Assembly: GCF_000020005.1 (NCBI RefSeq)
Contig: NC_010718.1
Span: 1,785,695 to 1,849,694 of the forward strand
Direction of reading: 5' to 3'
Origin: Natranaerobius thermophilus JW/NM-WN-LF
Lineage (GTDB): Bacteria; Bacillota; Natranaerobiia; Natranaerobiales; Natranaerobiaceae
DNA length: 64,000 nucleotides
Part shown: piece by piece, positions 43,417 through 51,352 of the stretch
Layout: each line of letters opens with the position of its first letter
How positions within the stretch are numbered: position 1 is the stretch's first letter
Notes under the pieces: model-generated
Database searches by the model: none
Seen by the model: the letters and a program-made list of their open reading frames with translations, nothing else
Told to the model about the DNA's origin: nothing
Translations under genes and position numbers: made by a program

Positions 43417-44494
43417 TTACTGGATCGCTAGTAAAACGCTTTTTGAAAATCTAGGTGTCAATGTGATTATCCCACCAAAAACTACTAAACGTACCATCGA
43501 ACTCGGAGTCAAATATGCCCCTGAATTCGCTTGTTTTCCCTTAAAGATTACTCTGGGCAATTTCATAGAGGCTGCGGAACAAGGTGCTGATACTTTTTTA
43601 ATTCCAGGTGGTATAGGTCCTTGTAGATTCGGTTTCTACGGACCCGTTCATAAAGAAATATTGAATGATCTAGGTTATCAAGCTGAACTAGTAATTGGCG
43701 AACCACCTTCTGCCGGTTTCATAAACTTAATTAAAGGCATCTCACCTTTAATTAAAAATATTTCTCTTAAAATGTTATCAGAAGCAGGAAAACTTAGTTG
43801 GACTAAACTTTTAGCTATTGATCACGTTTCTAAGAGCCTTAATGAATGGCGACCATATGAAAAAGAAAAACATTCCCTTGAAAATTTAAAAACCACTACT
43901 TTTACAAAACTTAACAAGGCCAACTCACCTGAAGAAGTAGATAAAATTAAAGAAAATTTTAACTCAGAATTGTCTCGACTCGTCACGGAAAAATCTATAA
44001 ATCCCATTAGAGTAGCCATAGTTGGGGAAATTTTTTTAAATTTAGATGAAACAGCCAACCAAAAAATTGAACAAAAGTTAGGACTATTGGGAGTCGAAAT
44101 TGAACGAAGTATTTATTTATCTGATTGGATCCAGGAAAATCTATTACCCGGCAAGAATCATCAAAAGGAAAAGAAACATGAGATCAAAAAACTTGCCAAG
44201 CCATACCTAAACGATTTTGTTGGGGGACATGGAAGAGAGTCTGTAGGTGAAGCTGTTCTGGCACATTTAGAAGGGCTAGATGGCGTTATTCATGTATCTC
44301 CTTTTACCTGTATGCCCGAAATCACTGCCCAGGGTGTATTACCAAAGGCTAGTAATGATTTGAATTTTCCCATTATGTCACTATCTTTTGATGAACAAAC
44401 AGGTGAAGCGGGTGTTAATACTCGTCTAGAAGCTTTTATTGATTTAATCCTAAAAAAAAGACATAGTCAATCCGAACACTGCAGGATTTCTTAA
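43388..44494 (+). CDS. Acyl-CoA dehydratase activase-related protein (DUF2229 type), second copy
   Basis: A 368-residue paralogue of the preceding protein. It starts at GTG 43388 with AGGAGGGG upstream, overlapping the first gene. Conserved parts are VTVPHMGSYW-like N-terminus (NLTVPHMGSYW), PEFACFPLKITLGNF, the GPCRFGFYGPVHKEI loop, SPFTCMPE and the C-terminal SFDEQTGEAGVNTRLEAFIDLI. The cysteines suggest an Fe-S site. Function is inferred from the activase family only. Confidence 0.85.
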   Translation: MNLTVPHMGSYWIASKTLFENLGVNVIIPPKTTKRTIELGVKYAPEFACFPLKITLGNFIEAAEQGADTFLIPGGIGPCRFGFYGPVHKEILNDLGYQAELVIGEPPSAGFINLIKGISPLIKNISLKMLSEAGKLSWTKLLAIDHVSKSLNEWRPYEKEKHSLENLKTTTFTKLNKANSPEEVDKIKENFNSELSRLVTEKSINPIRVAIVGEIFLNLDETANQKIEQKLGLLGVEIERSIYLSDWIQENLLPGKNHQKEKKHEIKKLAKPYLNDFVGGHGRESVGEAVLAHLEGLDGVIHVSPFTCMPEITAQGVLPKASNDLNFPIMSLSFDEQTGEAGVNTRLEAFIDLILKKRHSQSEHCRIS

Positions 44495-44543
44495 TGTGAT
44501 ATAGAAAATATCTTTAAGAGAATATTTTAAGGCAGGGGTCAAA

Positions 44544-45656
44544 ATGAATACACTATTAAATATTCACCCTGGTCAAGATATTAAGATACACCCGTTAAAT
44601 AATAGTATCTATTCAAAAGAATATCATTGCCAAGTAATTGATATTAATCAAAAAGAATTAAAAATTACTGTCCCCTACTCTGACGGCAAACTGATTCCTT
44701 TACCAACTAAAACCCAAATAAAAGTTACAGTCATGGACGAAGTATTTGAATCGGAAATTCTTTCTCGTAAATTTGGTCAAGAACAATCTCTAATCATTGC
44801 AGCTCCTCACTCCATTTTAAAAAGTAGGCATAATTCTCAAAAATCAGATCGTATAAGTACTAAAGTACTAGCTATCACAAGCGGAAAAGGTGGTGTAGGA
44901 AAAAGTAGTCTAGCAATTAACTTGGCTATCGCACTTTCAAAAAAGGGACAGAGAGTTTGTTTAGTAGATGCTGATTTAGGAATGGCCAATATTGATGTCT
45001 TATTAAAAATGACTCCAAAGTACAATCTCACTCATATATTTAACGAAGAAATAGATATTTTTGATGTCATTATTAAGGGGCCAAAAGACGTATTAGTGGT
45101 CCCAGGCGGTTCTGGTTGGCAGGATATTGCCAGTTTGAATACATTTCAATTTCAACAGCTTGTTAAAAACTTCAATAAACTGGAACAGTACACTGATATT
45201 ATTATTTTTGATACCGGTGCAGGTATTGACTCTAATGTAATTAACTTCTTACTAGCTTCAGACGAGATTTTACTGGTTACCACACCAGAACCCCATGCAA
45301 TTACTGATGCTTACGCTATGACTAAAGTCATAACAGAACAAAATAAGAATTTACCTGTTAAACTCATAGTGAATAAAGCAAACAGTAAAGAAGAAGGACA
45401 AGATGTGGGGAATAAAGTCAGCTTTGCAGCAAGACAATTTTTAGGGATCTCTCTTGAATATCTTGGCTTTGTTCAAGAAAGTCGACTATTTTCAAAAGCA
45501 GCTAGAAATCAACATCCCATCATAGATAAATGGCCTTTTTCACCCCCATCTAAAGAGATCACACAACTCGCTAATAATATAATAGGAAACAATCAATCTA
45601 ATTCCCGAGGAATGACCGGCTTTTTAAATAAATTAGCTAGTTTATTTAAAAAATAA
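44544..45656 (+). CDS. FlhG-like MinD/ParA ATPase with N-terminal YcgR-like domain
   Basis: A 370-residue fusion. Residues 1-95 have the pattern of the flagellar-brake N-terminal domain (PilZN/YcgR_2: PGQDIKI, YHCQVIDIN, LIPLPTKTQIKV). Residues 105-355 are a deviant-Walker A ATPase (TSGKGGVGKSSLAINLA, switch DADLGMANIDVLL) closest to FlhG/YlxH. The C-terminus is amphipathic (FLNKLASLFKK), like a membrane-targeting helix. FlhG counts flagella or places pili poles. No flagellar genes are nearby, so the target could equally be the pilus or another polar structure. Confidence 0.85.
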   Translation: MNTLLNIHPGQDIKIHPLNNSIYSKEYHCQVIDINQKELKITVPYSDGKLIPLPTKTQIKVTVMDEVFESEILSRKFGQEQSLIIAAPHSILKSRHNSQKSDRISTKVLAITSGKGGVGKSSLAINLAIALSKKGQRVCLVDADLGMANIDVLLKMTPKYNLTHIFNEEIDIFDVIIKGPKDVLVVPGGSGWQDIASLNTFQFQQLVKNFNKLEQYTDIIIFDTGAGIDSNVINFLLASDEILLVTTPEPHAITDAYAMTKVITEQNKNLPVKLIVNKANSKEEGQDVGNKVSFAARQFLGISLEYLGFVQESRLFSKAARNQHPIIDKWPFSPPSKEITQLANNIIGNNQSNSRGMTGFLNKLASLFKK

Positions 45657-45658
45657 TA

Positions 45659-45686
45659 AAACCGCAGTTTAAAAAAACTGCGGTTG
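45659..45686. terminator. Bidirectional rho-independent terminator between the ATPase and cobO genes
   Basis: An 11-bp stem (AACCGCAGTTT / AAACTGCGGTT) with an A-rich loop and A/T-rich flanks. It serves the convergent FlhG-like gene and cobO. Confidence 0.85.
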
Positions 45687-45727
45687 TTATTTTGTATCTC
45701 TCCATATTAAATATTATTTATTTTAAA

Positions 45728-46261
45728 TTAATATTCAATTCCTTCTCGTGCTCCAACGCCTTTTTGGAAATGATGTTTGATTTCTTTAACTTCACTTACT
45801 AAGTCTGCTTTTTCGATTAATTCTTCTGAAGCATTTCTTCCCGTAATAACTAATTCAACATTCTCAGGTCGTTCATTAAGTAATTCCATAACTTGTTCTA
45901 CTTCAATTAAATGAAAATCTACGGCTACATTTAGCTCATCTAGAATCACCATATCATAATCCCTCGATGTCAATTTATCCATAGCTTTCTCAAAACCATC
46001 CTGAGCTAGCTCTACATCCTTAACATCAGGAGCATCTTTATTAATGAAGCCTTCACGACCTGCAAGTATCACTTCAGCTGTGGGAAATTGTTTTAGTGCC
46101 TTAATTTCGCCGTAATTTTCACTCCCTTTCATAAACTGAATTAAGCAAACTTTTCTTTGATGTCCTAAAGAACGAAAGGCAAGTCCAAAAGCAGCTGTTG
46201 TCTTACCTTTTCCGTTTCCTGTGTAAACCTGTACAGCCCCAACATTTTTTTCATCGCTAAT
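45728..46261 (-). CDS. cobO: Cob(I)alamin adenosyltransferase, CobO/BtuR type, probable ATT start
   Basis: A 177-residue P-loop enzyme that attaches the adenosyl group to cob(I)alamin or cobyrinic acid diamide. The first usable ATG (46132) would delete the Walker A loop (YTGNGKGKTTAAFGLAFR), so the gene must start further up. No ATG/GTG/TTG exists there. ATT 46261, giving MSDEKNVGAVQVYTG, is preceded at 9 nt by AAGGAG (46271-46276). Walker B-like DMVILDELN and the VITGRNA motif complete the family pattern. Adenosylcobalamin is needed by several clostridial mutases. Confidence 0.9.
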   Translation of the reverse strand: MSDEKNVGAVQVYTGNGKGKTTAAFGLAFRSLGHQRKVCLIQFMKGSENYGEIKALKQFPTAEVILAGREGFINKDAPDVKDVELAQDGFEKAMDKLTSRDYDMVILDELNVAVDFHLIEVEQVMELLNERPENVELVITGRNASEELIEKADLVSEVKEIKHHFQKGVGAREGIEY

Positions 46262-46365
46262 TTTAATCAGCTCCTTTCTTATTTAATGTTTAACCATTAG
46301 CAATAGGATTATTATATTTACTATATTTTTAGTTCGAGATTTTTATCACTTTACCTGCCATCATT

Positions 46366-46394
46366 ATAATATTTAAAAATTTTATTCATACCAT
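46366..46394 (+). promoter_or_regulatory. Candidate sigma-E promoter for ylbJ
   Basis: ATA (46366-46368) is followed, after 18 nt, by CATACCAT (46387-46394). The sigma-E pattern is ATA-N16-18-CATACANT; seven of eight -10 bases agree. ylbJ belongs to the sigma-E regulon in Bacillus subtilis. Confidence 0.5.
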
Positions 46395-46426
46395 GCTTAT
46401 AAGAAATAGACAATGAGGGGAATATC

Positions 46427-47674
46427 ATGAAATCAAGAGGAGAAAAAATTAGAACATTAATGTTGACATTGATCATAATATTAATATTTTCGTTATTCAA
46501 AGTGCAATCCTCTGCCATGATTGCCGGAGCCAAGCATGGTTTGACTACCTGGTGGGAAGTAATTCTCCCCGCACTACTTCCTTTTTTTATTCTTTCTGAA
46601 TTTATGGTTCGATTGGGTGTAATACATTTTGGGGGCACCCTTCTAGAACCTTTAATGAGGCCTGTTTTCAATGTTCCTGGATCTGGCGCCTTTGCCTTGG
46701 TTATGGGTATGACCAGCGGCGCCCCAGTAAACGGAACTATAGCAACCCGTCTTAGAAATCTAAAAATGTTAACATCAAAAGAAGGCGAAAGATTAATAGC
46801 CTTCACATCTAATTCCAGTTTATTGTTCATGGTGAGTGCAATCCCCGTAGGCATGCTAAATAGGCCTGATCTAGGGATAATTATCGCAGGTATTCACTAT
46901 ACAACTAATATTATATTAGGAATAATTCTGGGGCAACTTAGCAAATATCTTGATAAGTCGTCCCAGATCAAAAGCCAGAGAAATGAATTAGCACAACCCA
47001 TTGGCCTGATCTGTTTATTTCAAAAAGCCGTGAAGTCAGCAAGTGAGTATTTAGAAACAAACTACACCGGTATCCGAGATATGTCCAAAGAAATAGTCTA
47101 CGATTCTATGATAAAAGTAGTATATATTGGTGGATACATTATGTTATTTTCAGTAATAATAAAGTTATTATTTGAACTGGCAATTATCGAACAACTGTAT
47201 GTTAATCTTAAACATATAATACCAACAGCTTTTCGAGATATTAATTTAATTTCTTCTTTTTTTGCGGGGCTGTTTGAAACTACCGTGGGAACAGAAATGG
47301 CAGTAGAATCAAATCAAGAACTAGTCCATATTTTAGCTGTAATATCCTTTATTCTAGGTTGGGGCGGATTTTCGATTCACGCTCAGGTCATTACTGTGAC
47401 GGCAGAAGCAGATTTTAGTATGAATACTTTTATAGCTACAAGATTAATTCACGGATTTCTATCAGGGCTATCTGTTTATGTAGTATTAATCTTTTTGCCT
47501 GTAGGTCAAAATTTGATTACTACAACTGCCCTTTTTGAAAGATCTGATATCTTTACTTTAATTAAACTGCTAATTTGTTACAAAGTGGCTCTAATTGGTC
47601 TATTACTTCTATTATCAATTTTAATTTTAATCTTTAAACCTGTTATCAATTGGCTGCTATCACTTATCCGGTAA
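46427..47674 (+). CDS. ylbJ: Sporulation integral membrane protein YlbJ
   Basis: A 415-residue membrane protein with about ten helices, including two nucleoside-recognition (Gate)-like segments such as WWEVILPALLPFFILSEFMV and SGAPVNGTIATRLR. YlbJ is made in the mother cell under sigma-E and is needed for proper spore cortex. It may be a transporter. A good sigma-E-like promoter lies upstream. It is inside the skin element and would be deleted after its expected time of expression. Confidence 0.92.
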   Translation: MKSRGEKIRTLMLTLIIILIFSLFKVQSSAMIAGAKHGLTTWWEVILPALLPFFILSEFMVRLGVIHFGGTLLEPLMRPVFNVPGSGAFALVMGMTSGAPVNGTIATRLRNLKMLTSKEGERLIAFTSNSSLLFMVSAIPVGMLNRPDLGIIIAGIHYTTNIILGIILGQLSKYLDKSSQIKSQRNELAQPIGLICLFQKAVKSASEYLETNYTGIRDMSKEIVYDSMIKVVYIGGYIMLFSVIIKLLFELAIIEQLYVNLKHIIPTAFRDINLISSFFAGLFETTVGTEMAVESNQELVHILAVISFILGWGGFSIHAQVITVTAEADFSMNTFIATRLIHGFLSGLSVYVVLIFLPVGQNLITTTALFERSDIFTLIKLLICYKVALIGLLLLLSILILIFKPVINWLLSLIR

Positions 47675-48859
47675 CAGTTCTTTGGGCAATAATTTTTTTT
47701 CATTCATTCTAAATAATACAATTAAACCAACTATTATCCCTCCCACTGCTATACTATAAAATGTTAATTGTAATCCGTATTCCAACAAGTAAGAGAATGT
47801 AATAGTTGTAGTTGCTCCTCCCAAAGATCGAGCAGATCCGTATATTGTACTCATAACTCCTCTAATTTCTTTAATTTCTACTGAAGTACTCACCATGTCA
47901 ACAGAAGGCAATACAATTCCTGCCCCCACACCTAAAGCTACTATTAATGGCCAAAATAAAATCGTTTCTAAGGTATGGTAAATACCAATTAAACAAGCTG
48001 ATGTTAATATAAGACCACCCCCCATAATAAAGCGAGGATTCAACTTATTATGTATTCTTTCAGCAAATAATGTGGTAAGTAACATAGCTAGAGCTGGTAA
48101 GGATATAACAACTCCCCTTAAAATCTGATTTAGTTCTAGTCTAGCTTCTAAAAAATCACTCAACCAAAACATGGTACCAATTAAAATAAATATTACCAAA
48201 AAAGCCACGAGCAAAGTGATAATTCTGGATTCATCTTTAAATTGACGAAAAGCCTTTTTCTGTTTCTCCCAATCTACCCCTTTATTCTCATTAGGTTCCT
48301 CTATAACTTTCCAGGTTGCAATAGCAACCGGTAAAGCCACAATTGGATAAATAAAAAATATGGAATACCATGTAATAAGACCAATTAAAGCACCTAAAAT
48401 TGGACTAGTAACTTTCCCTAATCCGTTAGCCGTTTCTAAAAAACCCAAAGCTTTACTTCTTTCTAAGCTTTGAAAAATATCGCCAACCAGTGCTACTGAT
48501 AAAAACATGGGTGTTGCCGCACCTATTCCTTGAAATAGCCTACCAACTAAAATTACCGGATAAGGTTCTTCCATTAATATAATACTTAGTCCAGCTAATA
48601 ACCCCCCAAGCCCATATAATGTTAAGGATAATACAATAATTATTTTTTTTCCGAATCTATCTGCTAATATCCCACCTCCTAAATTAATTAGGGCTGATGG
48701 AAAAGAAACTATACCGACTAAGATTGCTAAATCTCTTAAAGTTAAATTTAAAGCCTGTGCCATGACAGGGAAAATAGGAAATAGTACTGTATTTACTAGG
48801 ACTGTTATATAATTTGAAGCGGACAAAATTGCTACTTTAATTGCACTTATAGTTTTCAA
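47660..48859 (-). CDS. Major facilitator superfamily transporter
   Basis: A 399-residue protein with 12 predicted membrane helices. The loop 2-3 motif is GGILADRFGKKIII and the second is GRLFQGIGAATPMFL in TM4, a drug-efflux-like pattern. The start is TTG 48859 with a GGGGG Shine-Dalgarno. The substrate is unknown. Its 3' end overlaps ylbJ's 3' end by 15 nt (convergent genes). Confidence 0.87.
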   Translation of the reverse strand: MKTISAIKVAILSASNYITVLVNTVLFPIFPVMAQALNLTLRDLAILVGIVSFPSALINLGGGILADRFGKKIIIVLSLTLYGLGGLLAGLSIILMEEPYPVILVGRLFQGIGAATPMFLSVALVGDIFQSLERSKALGFLETANGLGKVTSPILGALIGLITWYSIFFIYPIVALPVAIATWKVIEEPNENKGVDWEKQKKAFRQFKDESRIITLLVAFLVIFILIGTMFWLSDFLEARLELNQILRGVVISLPALAMLLTTLFAERIHNKLNPRFIMGGGLILTSACLIGIYHTLETILFWPLIVALGVGAGIVLPSVDMVSTSVEIKEIRGVMSTIYGSARSLGGATTTITFSYLLEYGLQLTFYSIAVGGIIVGLIVLFRMNEKKLLPKELLPDK

Positions 48860-48935
48860 ACTTTTTTCCCCCTATTTTGACTTTGTTATTTTAAATTTCA
48901 TATTTTTTAGTGTTCTCTAAGAAAGTTTTTTGCAT

Positions 48936-48966
48936 ACAAAAAGGCAGGGAAATTCATCCCTGCCTA
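48936..48966 (-). terminator. Rho-independent terminator after the aminomutase gene
   Basis: A 9-bp stem (AGGCAGGGA / TCCCTGCCT) followed by TTTTTG on the minus strand. It separates the aminomutase gene from the MFS gene. Confidence 0.85.
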
Positions 48967-48986
48967 AGCACTTTCAAAACCATTAT

Positions 48987-50225
48987 TTATTGTTCTGGAG
49001 CATCATTAGGATATTCAAAAACTCTATTTTCCCAAGTGCGGATATACACTTTATCTCTACCTTGAGAAATCATGTATTCCGGAACTATGGGTGTCTTTCC
49101 GTGACCATCCGGTGCGTTAATAATGTAGGATGGAATTGCCATACCAGATGTATAGCCTCTCATCTTTTCTAAAATCTCTAATCCATCCTCAACTCTAGTA
49201 TTGAAATGGGTTGTTCCCTTTACCTTTTTAGCATGGAAAATATAATAAGGTCTTACCATCCCCTTTAATAGCTCATGACAAAGAGTTTTCATTACATGGG
49301 GGTCATTATTAATGGTGTTGAGAAGAACTGCTTGATTACCTAAACCAACACCTGCTCTAGCTAGCTTAAAGGTCGCCTTTTTAGCTTCTGCAGTCAATTC
49401 TTTAGGGTGGTTATACTGGGTATTTACATATAAAGGTAAATGCTTAGTTAAAATGTCACAAAGATTTTGAGTTATTCTCTGAGGCATTGTAACCGGGGTC
49501 CTACTACCTAATCTTATAATTTCTACATGAGGTATTTTCCTCAATTCAGTTAAAAGCCAATCAAGAGTTTCATCTGACAACATGAATGCATCCCCGCCGG
49601 TCAATAAAACATCTCTGATTTCAGCATGATTTTTTACGTACTCTATTGACTCTTCTAGTACATCTTTAGGAGTTGGCTTATCGACCTCACCAATATTTCT
49701 TTTTCTTTGACAGTGTCGACAGTACATAGCGCACTGATTGGTGACATTTATTATTAATCTGTCAGGGTATCGCCTGGTAACATTCCCAGCCGGATTAGTA
49801 AATTCCTCGGCCATTGGATCGGTAACCCCAGCTTTATCTTTCACCTCTTGTGCAGAAGGTATGGATTGCTTTCTTACTGGACATTCTGGATCATCAGGAT
49901 CCATCAAACTAGCATAATATGGTGAAACAGCCCATCTGTAATCTTTACCTACTTGTTCGATTTCTTGTCTTTCACTCTCGGTTAAATTGAGAATTTTCTC
50001 TAAAGTCTCAACATCAGATATTCTGTTTTGCAACTGCCATTTCCAGTCGCTCCAATCTTGCTCCGAAGCATTAAACAATTCCAAAATCAGACTTCGCCTT
50101 CTGGCAAGCTCATCACTAATTTTTTCTCCTGTTACAATATGTTCTCTAGCTTCTAAAAAGTCTTGAATACTGTCCTTCAGTTCTTGAGCTCTTTTGTTAG
50201 AAATAGTTCTGGCATCTTTACTCAT
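48987..50225 (-). CDS. eam: Glutamate 2,3-aminomutase (lysine 2,3-aminomutase family)
   Basis: A 412-residue radical-SAM, PLP-dependent aminomutase. The cluster motif is Cys165-X3-Cys169-X2-Cys172 (CAMYCRHC) and the PLP lysine is in the DGHGKTP region. The two aspartates that bind the lysine side chain in lysine 2,3-aminomutase are replaced by Lys333 (FHAKKVKG) and Asn370 (IINAPDG). These are the replacements described for clostridial glutamate 2,3-aminomutase. It should make beta-glutamate, an osmolyte. ATG 50225 follows AAGGAGGG. No beta-lysine acetyltransferase gene is adjacent, which also argues against a lysine substrate. Confidence 0.87.
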   Translation of the reverse strand: MSKDARTISNKRAQELKDSIQDFLEAREHIVTGEKISDELARRRSLILELFNASEQDWSDWKWQLQNRISDVETLEKILNLTESERQEIEQVGKDYRWAVSPYYASLMDPDDPECPVRKQSIPSAQEVKDKAGVTDPMAEEFTNPAGNVTRRYPDRLIINVTNQCAMYCRHCQRKRNIGEVDKPTPKDVLEESIEYVKNHAEIRDVLLTGGDAFMLSDETLDWLLTELRKIPHVEIIRLGSRTPVTMPQRITQNLCDILTKHLPLYVNTQYNHPKELTAEAKKATFKLARAGVGLGNQAVLLNTINNDPHVMKTLCHELLKGMVRPYYIFHAKKVKGTTHFNTRVEDGLEILEKMRGYTSGMAIPSYIINAPDGHGKTPIVPEYMISQGRDKVYIRTWENRVFEYPNDAPEQ

Positions 50226-50438
50226 CTGCATCCCTCCTTTACTTTTTAGATACACGAAGTTTTCCTTCTGTTAATAATTCTGCAAAATTTTAGAGATTCC
50301 TTCCTATTATTTTATCAACTACCTATTATAGCTTATTATTATTTAATCTTCATAGGATTACGAACAGGCCCATAGATTAATATAGACATGTTTTAATATA
50401 GTTAACTTTAGTTTTATCTGTTCAGGGAGGGAAATTAA

Positions 50439-51278
50439 TTGCTAGAACTGTTTATTTTAGGTTTAATTCAGGGAATTACTGAATTTTTACCAGTCTCCAG
50501 TTCTGCCCATCTGGTAATCGGAGAAAAAATTATGGGTTTAGAATATCCAGGATTAATAGTTGAAATAACCTTGCATTTTGCATCATTTGTAGCGTTATTA
50601 ATCTATTTCAATACAGAAATTTGGGATCTAATTACAAATTCTCTAAAATATCTAATAAAGAAATCTTCCTACTGCAAACAACAGTTTTCTTTGATGGTTT
50701 TTTTAATAGTTACTACTTTAATAAGTGGTATAACAGGTATAATATTGGAACAAGTGCTAGGAGAATATATTAAACATTTGGCTGTTACTGGAACGAGTTT
50801 AATAATTACTGGATGTTTATTAATACTAATAGAAAAATCTCATAAATTTCATTTTATTTTTTTAAAACAAGAACAGGATTTGTTTATTAAAGATAGCTTT
50901 TTTATGGGAATTTGTCAAGGGCTCTCTGTAATTCCAGGGATTTCTAGATCAGGAATTACAGTTATTGCAGGCATATCTCAGGGGTATTCTAAGGATTTGG
51001 CCGTTAAACTCTCTTTTTTACTGGCTTTTCCTATAATTTTAGGTTCCTTTGTTTACAAACTACCTTCATTAATACAAATTTATCAAAACACACCATCCCA
51101 AGCTATTGAAATGATTCCGGGACTCCAAGAACTAATTGTATCATTTGTTGCATGCTTACTGGCCTCTATAATTGGTATTAAAAGTTTGATCTCTTTAGTT
51201 AAAAGAAGCAAATTATCCCTATTTGCAATTTATGTTATCTTTATTGGAATTATAATCTTAGTATCCATTTCAATGTAG
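50439..51278 (+). CDS. uppP: Undecaprenyl-diphosphatase
   Basis: A 279-residue BacA/UppP membrane enzyme that dephosphorylates C55-PP so the lipid carrier can be reused in wall synthesis. The motifs QGITEFLPVSSSAHL and, in the second repeat, QGLSVIPGISRSG hold the catalytic Glu, Ser, Arg residues. The start is TTG 50439 after AGGGAGGG. It is the last gene before the sigK 5' half and is convergent to it. Another UppP may exist elsewhere in the genome. Confidence 0.95.
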   Translation: MLELFILGLIQGITEFLPVSSSAHLVIGEKIMGLEYPGLIVEITLHFASFVALLIYFNTEIWDLITNSLKYLIKKSSYCKQQFSLMVFLIVTTLISGITGIILEQVLGEYIKHLAVTGTSLIITGCLLILIEKSHKFHFIFLKQEQDLFIKDSFFMGICQGLSVIPGISRSGITVIAGISQGYSKDLAVKLSFLLAFPIILGSFVYKLPSLIQIYQNTPSQAIEMIPGLQELIVSFVACLLASIIGIKSLISLVKRSKLSLFAIYVIFIGIIILVSISM

Positions 51279-51324
51279 TAATTAATTCAAAAATTTTAAA
51301 TACCATATTTTTCCGCAACAGTAT

Positions 51325-51352
51325 TGTAAGTTAACTCTCATTTTCAATGCAT
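51325..51352 (-). other. Skin element attachment site, 5' side
   Basis: On the minus strand the junction reads ATGCATTGAAAATGAGAGTT, then AAC. It shares CATTGAAA-NN-GAGA with the site at 17.58 kb in the same orientation. The proposed crossover GA is at 51339-51338. ATGCATT (gene side) mirrors AATGCAT across the other junction, so the rejoined site is a 28-bp dyad. Confidence 0.85.

Larger units (their letters stand above)
17583..51338. mobile_element. sigK-intervening (skin) element, about 33.8 kb
   Basis: The DNA between the two halves of sigK. Evidence: both halves lie in the same orientation with complementary domains; a SpoIVCA-type serine recombinase sits immediately inside one end; both junctions carry the same core in direct orientation; and joining at the core restores the reading frame at the ENE-ILM position used in Bacillus subtilis. 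Cargo is about 34 genes, and apart from the recombinase none looks phage-derived. Excision should occur in the mother cell only, so genes inside are retained in the spore genome. Confidence 0.92.

Noticed and set aside
45728-46132. CobO starting at ATG 46132
   Set aside because: This removes the P-loop YTGNGKGKTT, which is in frame upstream, so the short form could not bind ATP.
48987-50225. Call as lysine 2,3-aminomutase (kamA/ablA)
   Set aside because: Both substrate-side-chain aspartates are replaced by Lys and Asn, and there is no beta-lysine acetyltransferase neighbour.
48987-50225. EpmB, the lysine aminomutase acting on EF-P
   Set aside because: EpmB proteins are shorter (about 340 residues) and lack the C-terminal extension seen here; no epmA is nearby.
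17583-51338. Prophage origin of the whole element
   Set aside because: No terminase, portal, capsid, tail, holin or phage repressor gene is seen; only the recombinase is phage-like.
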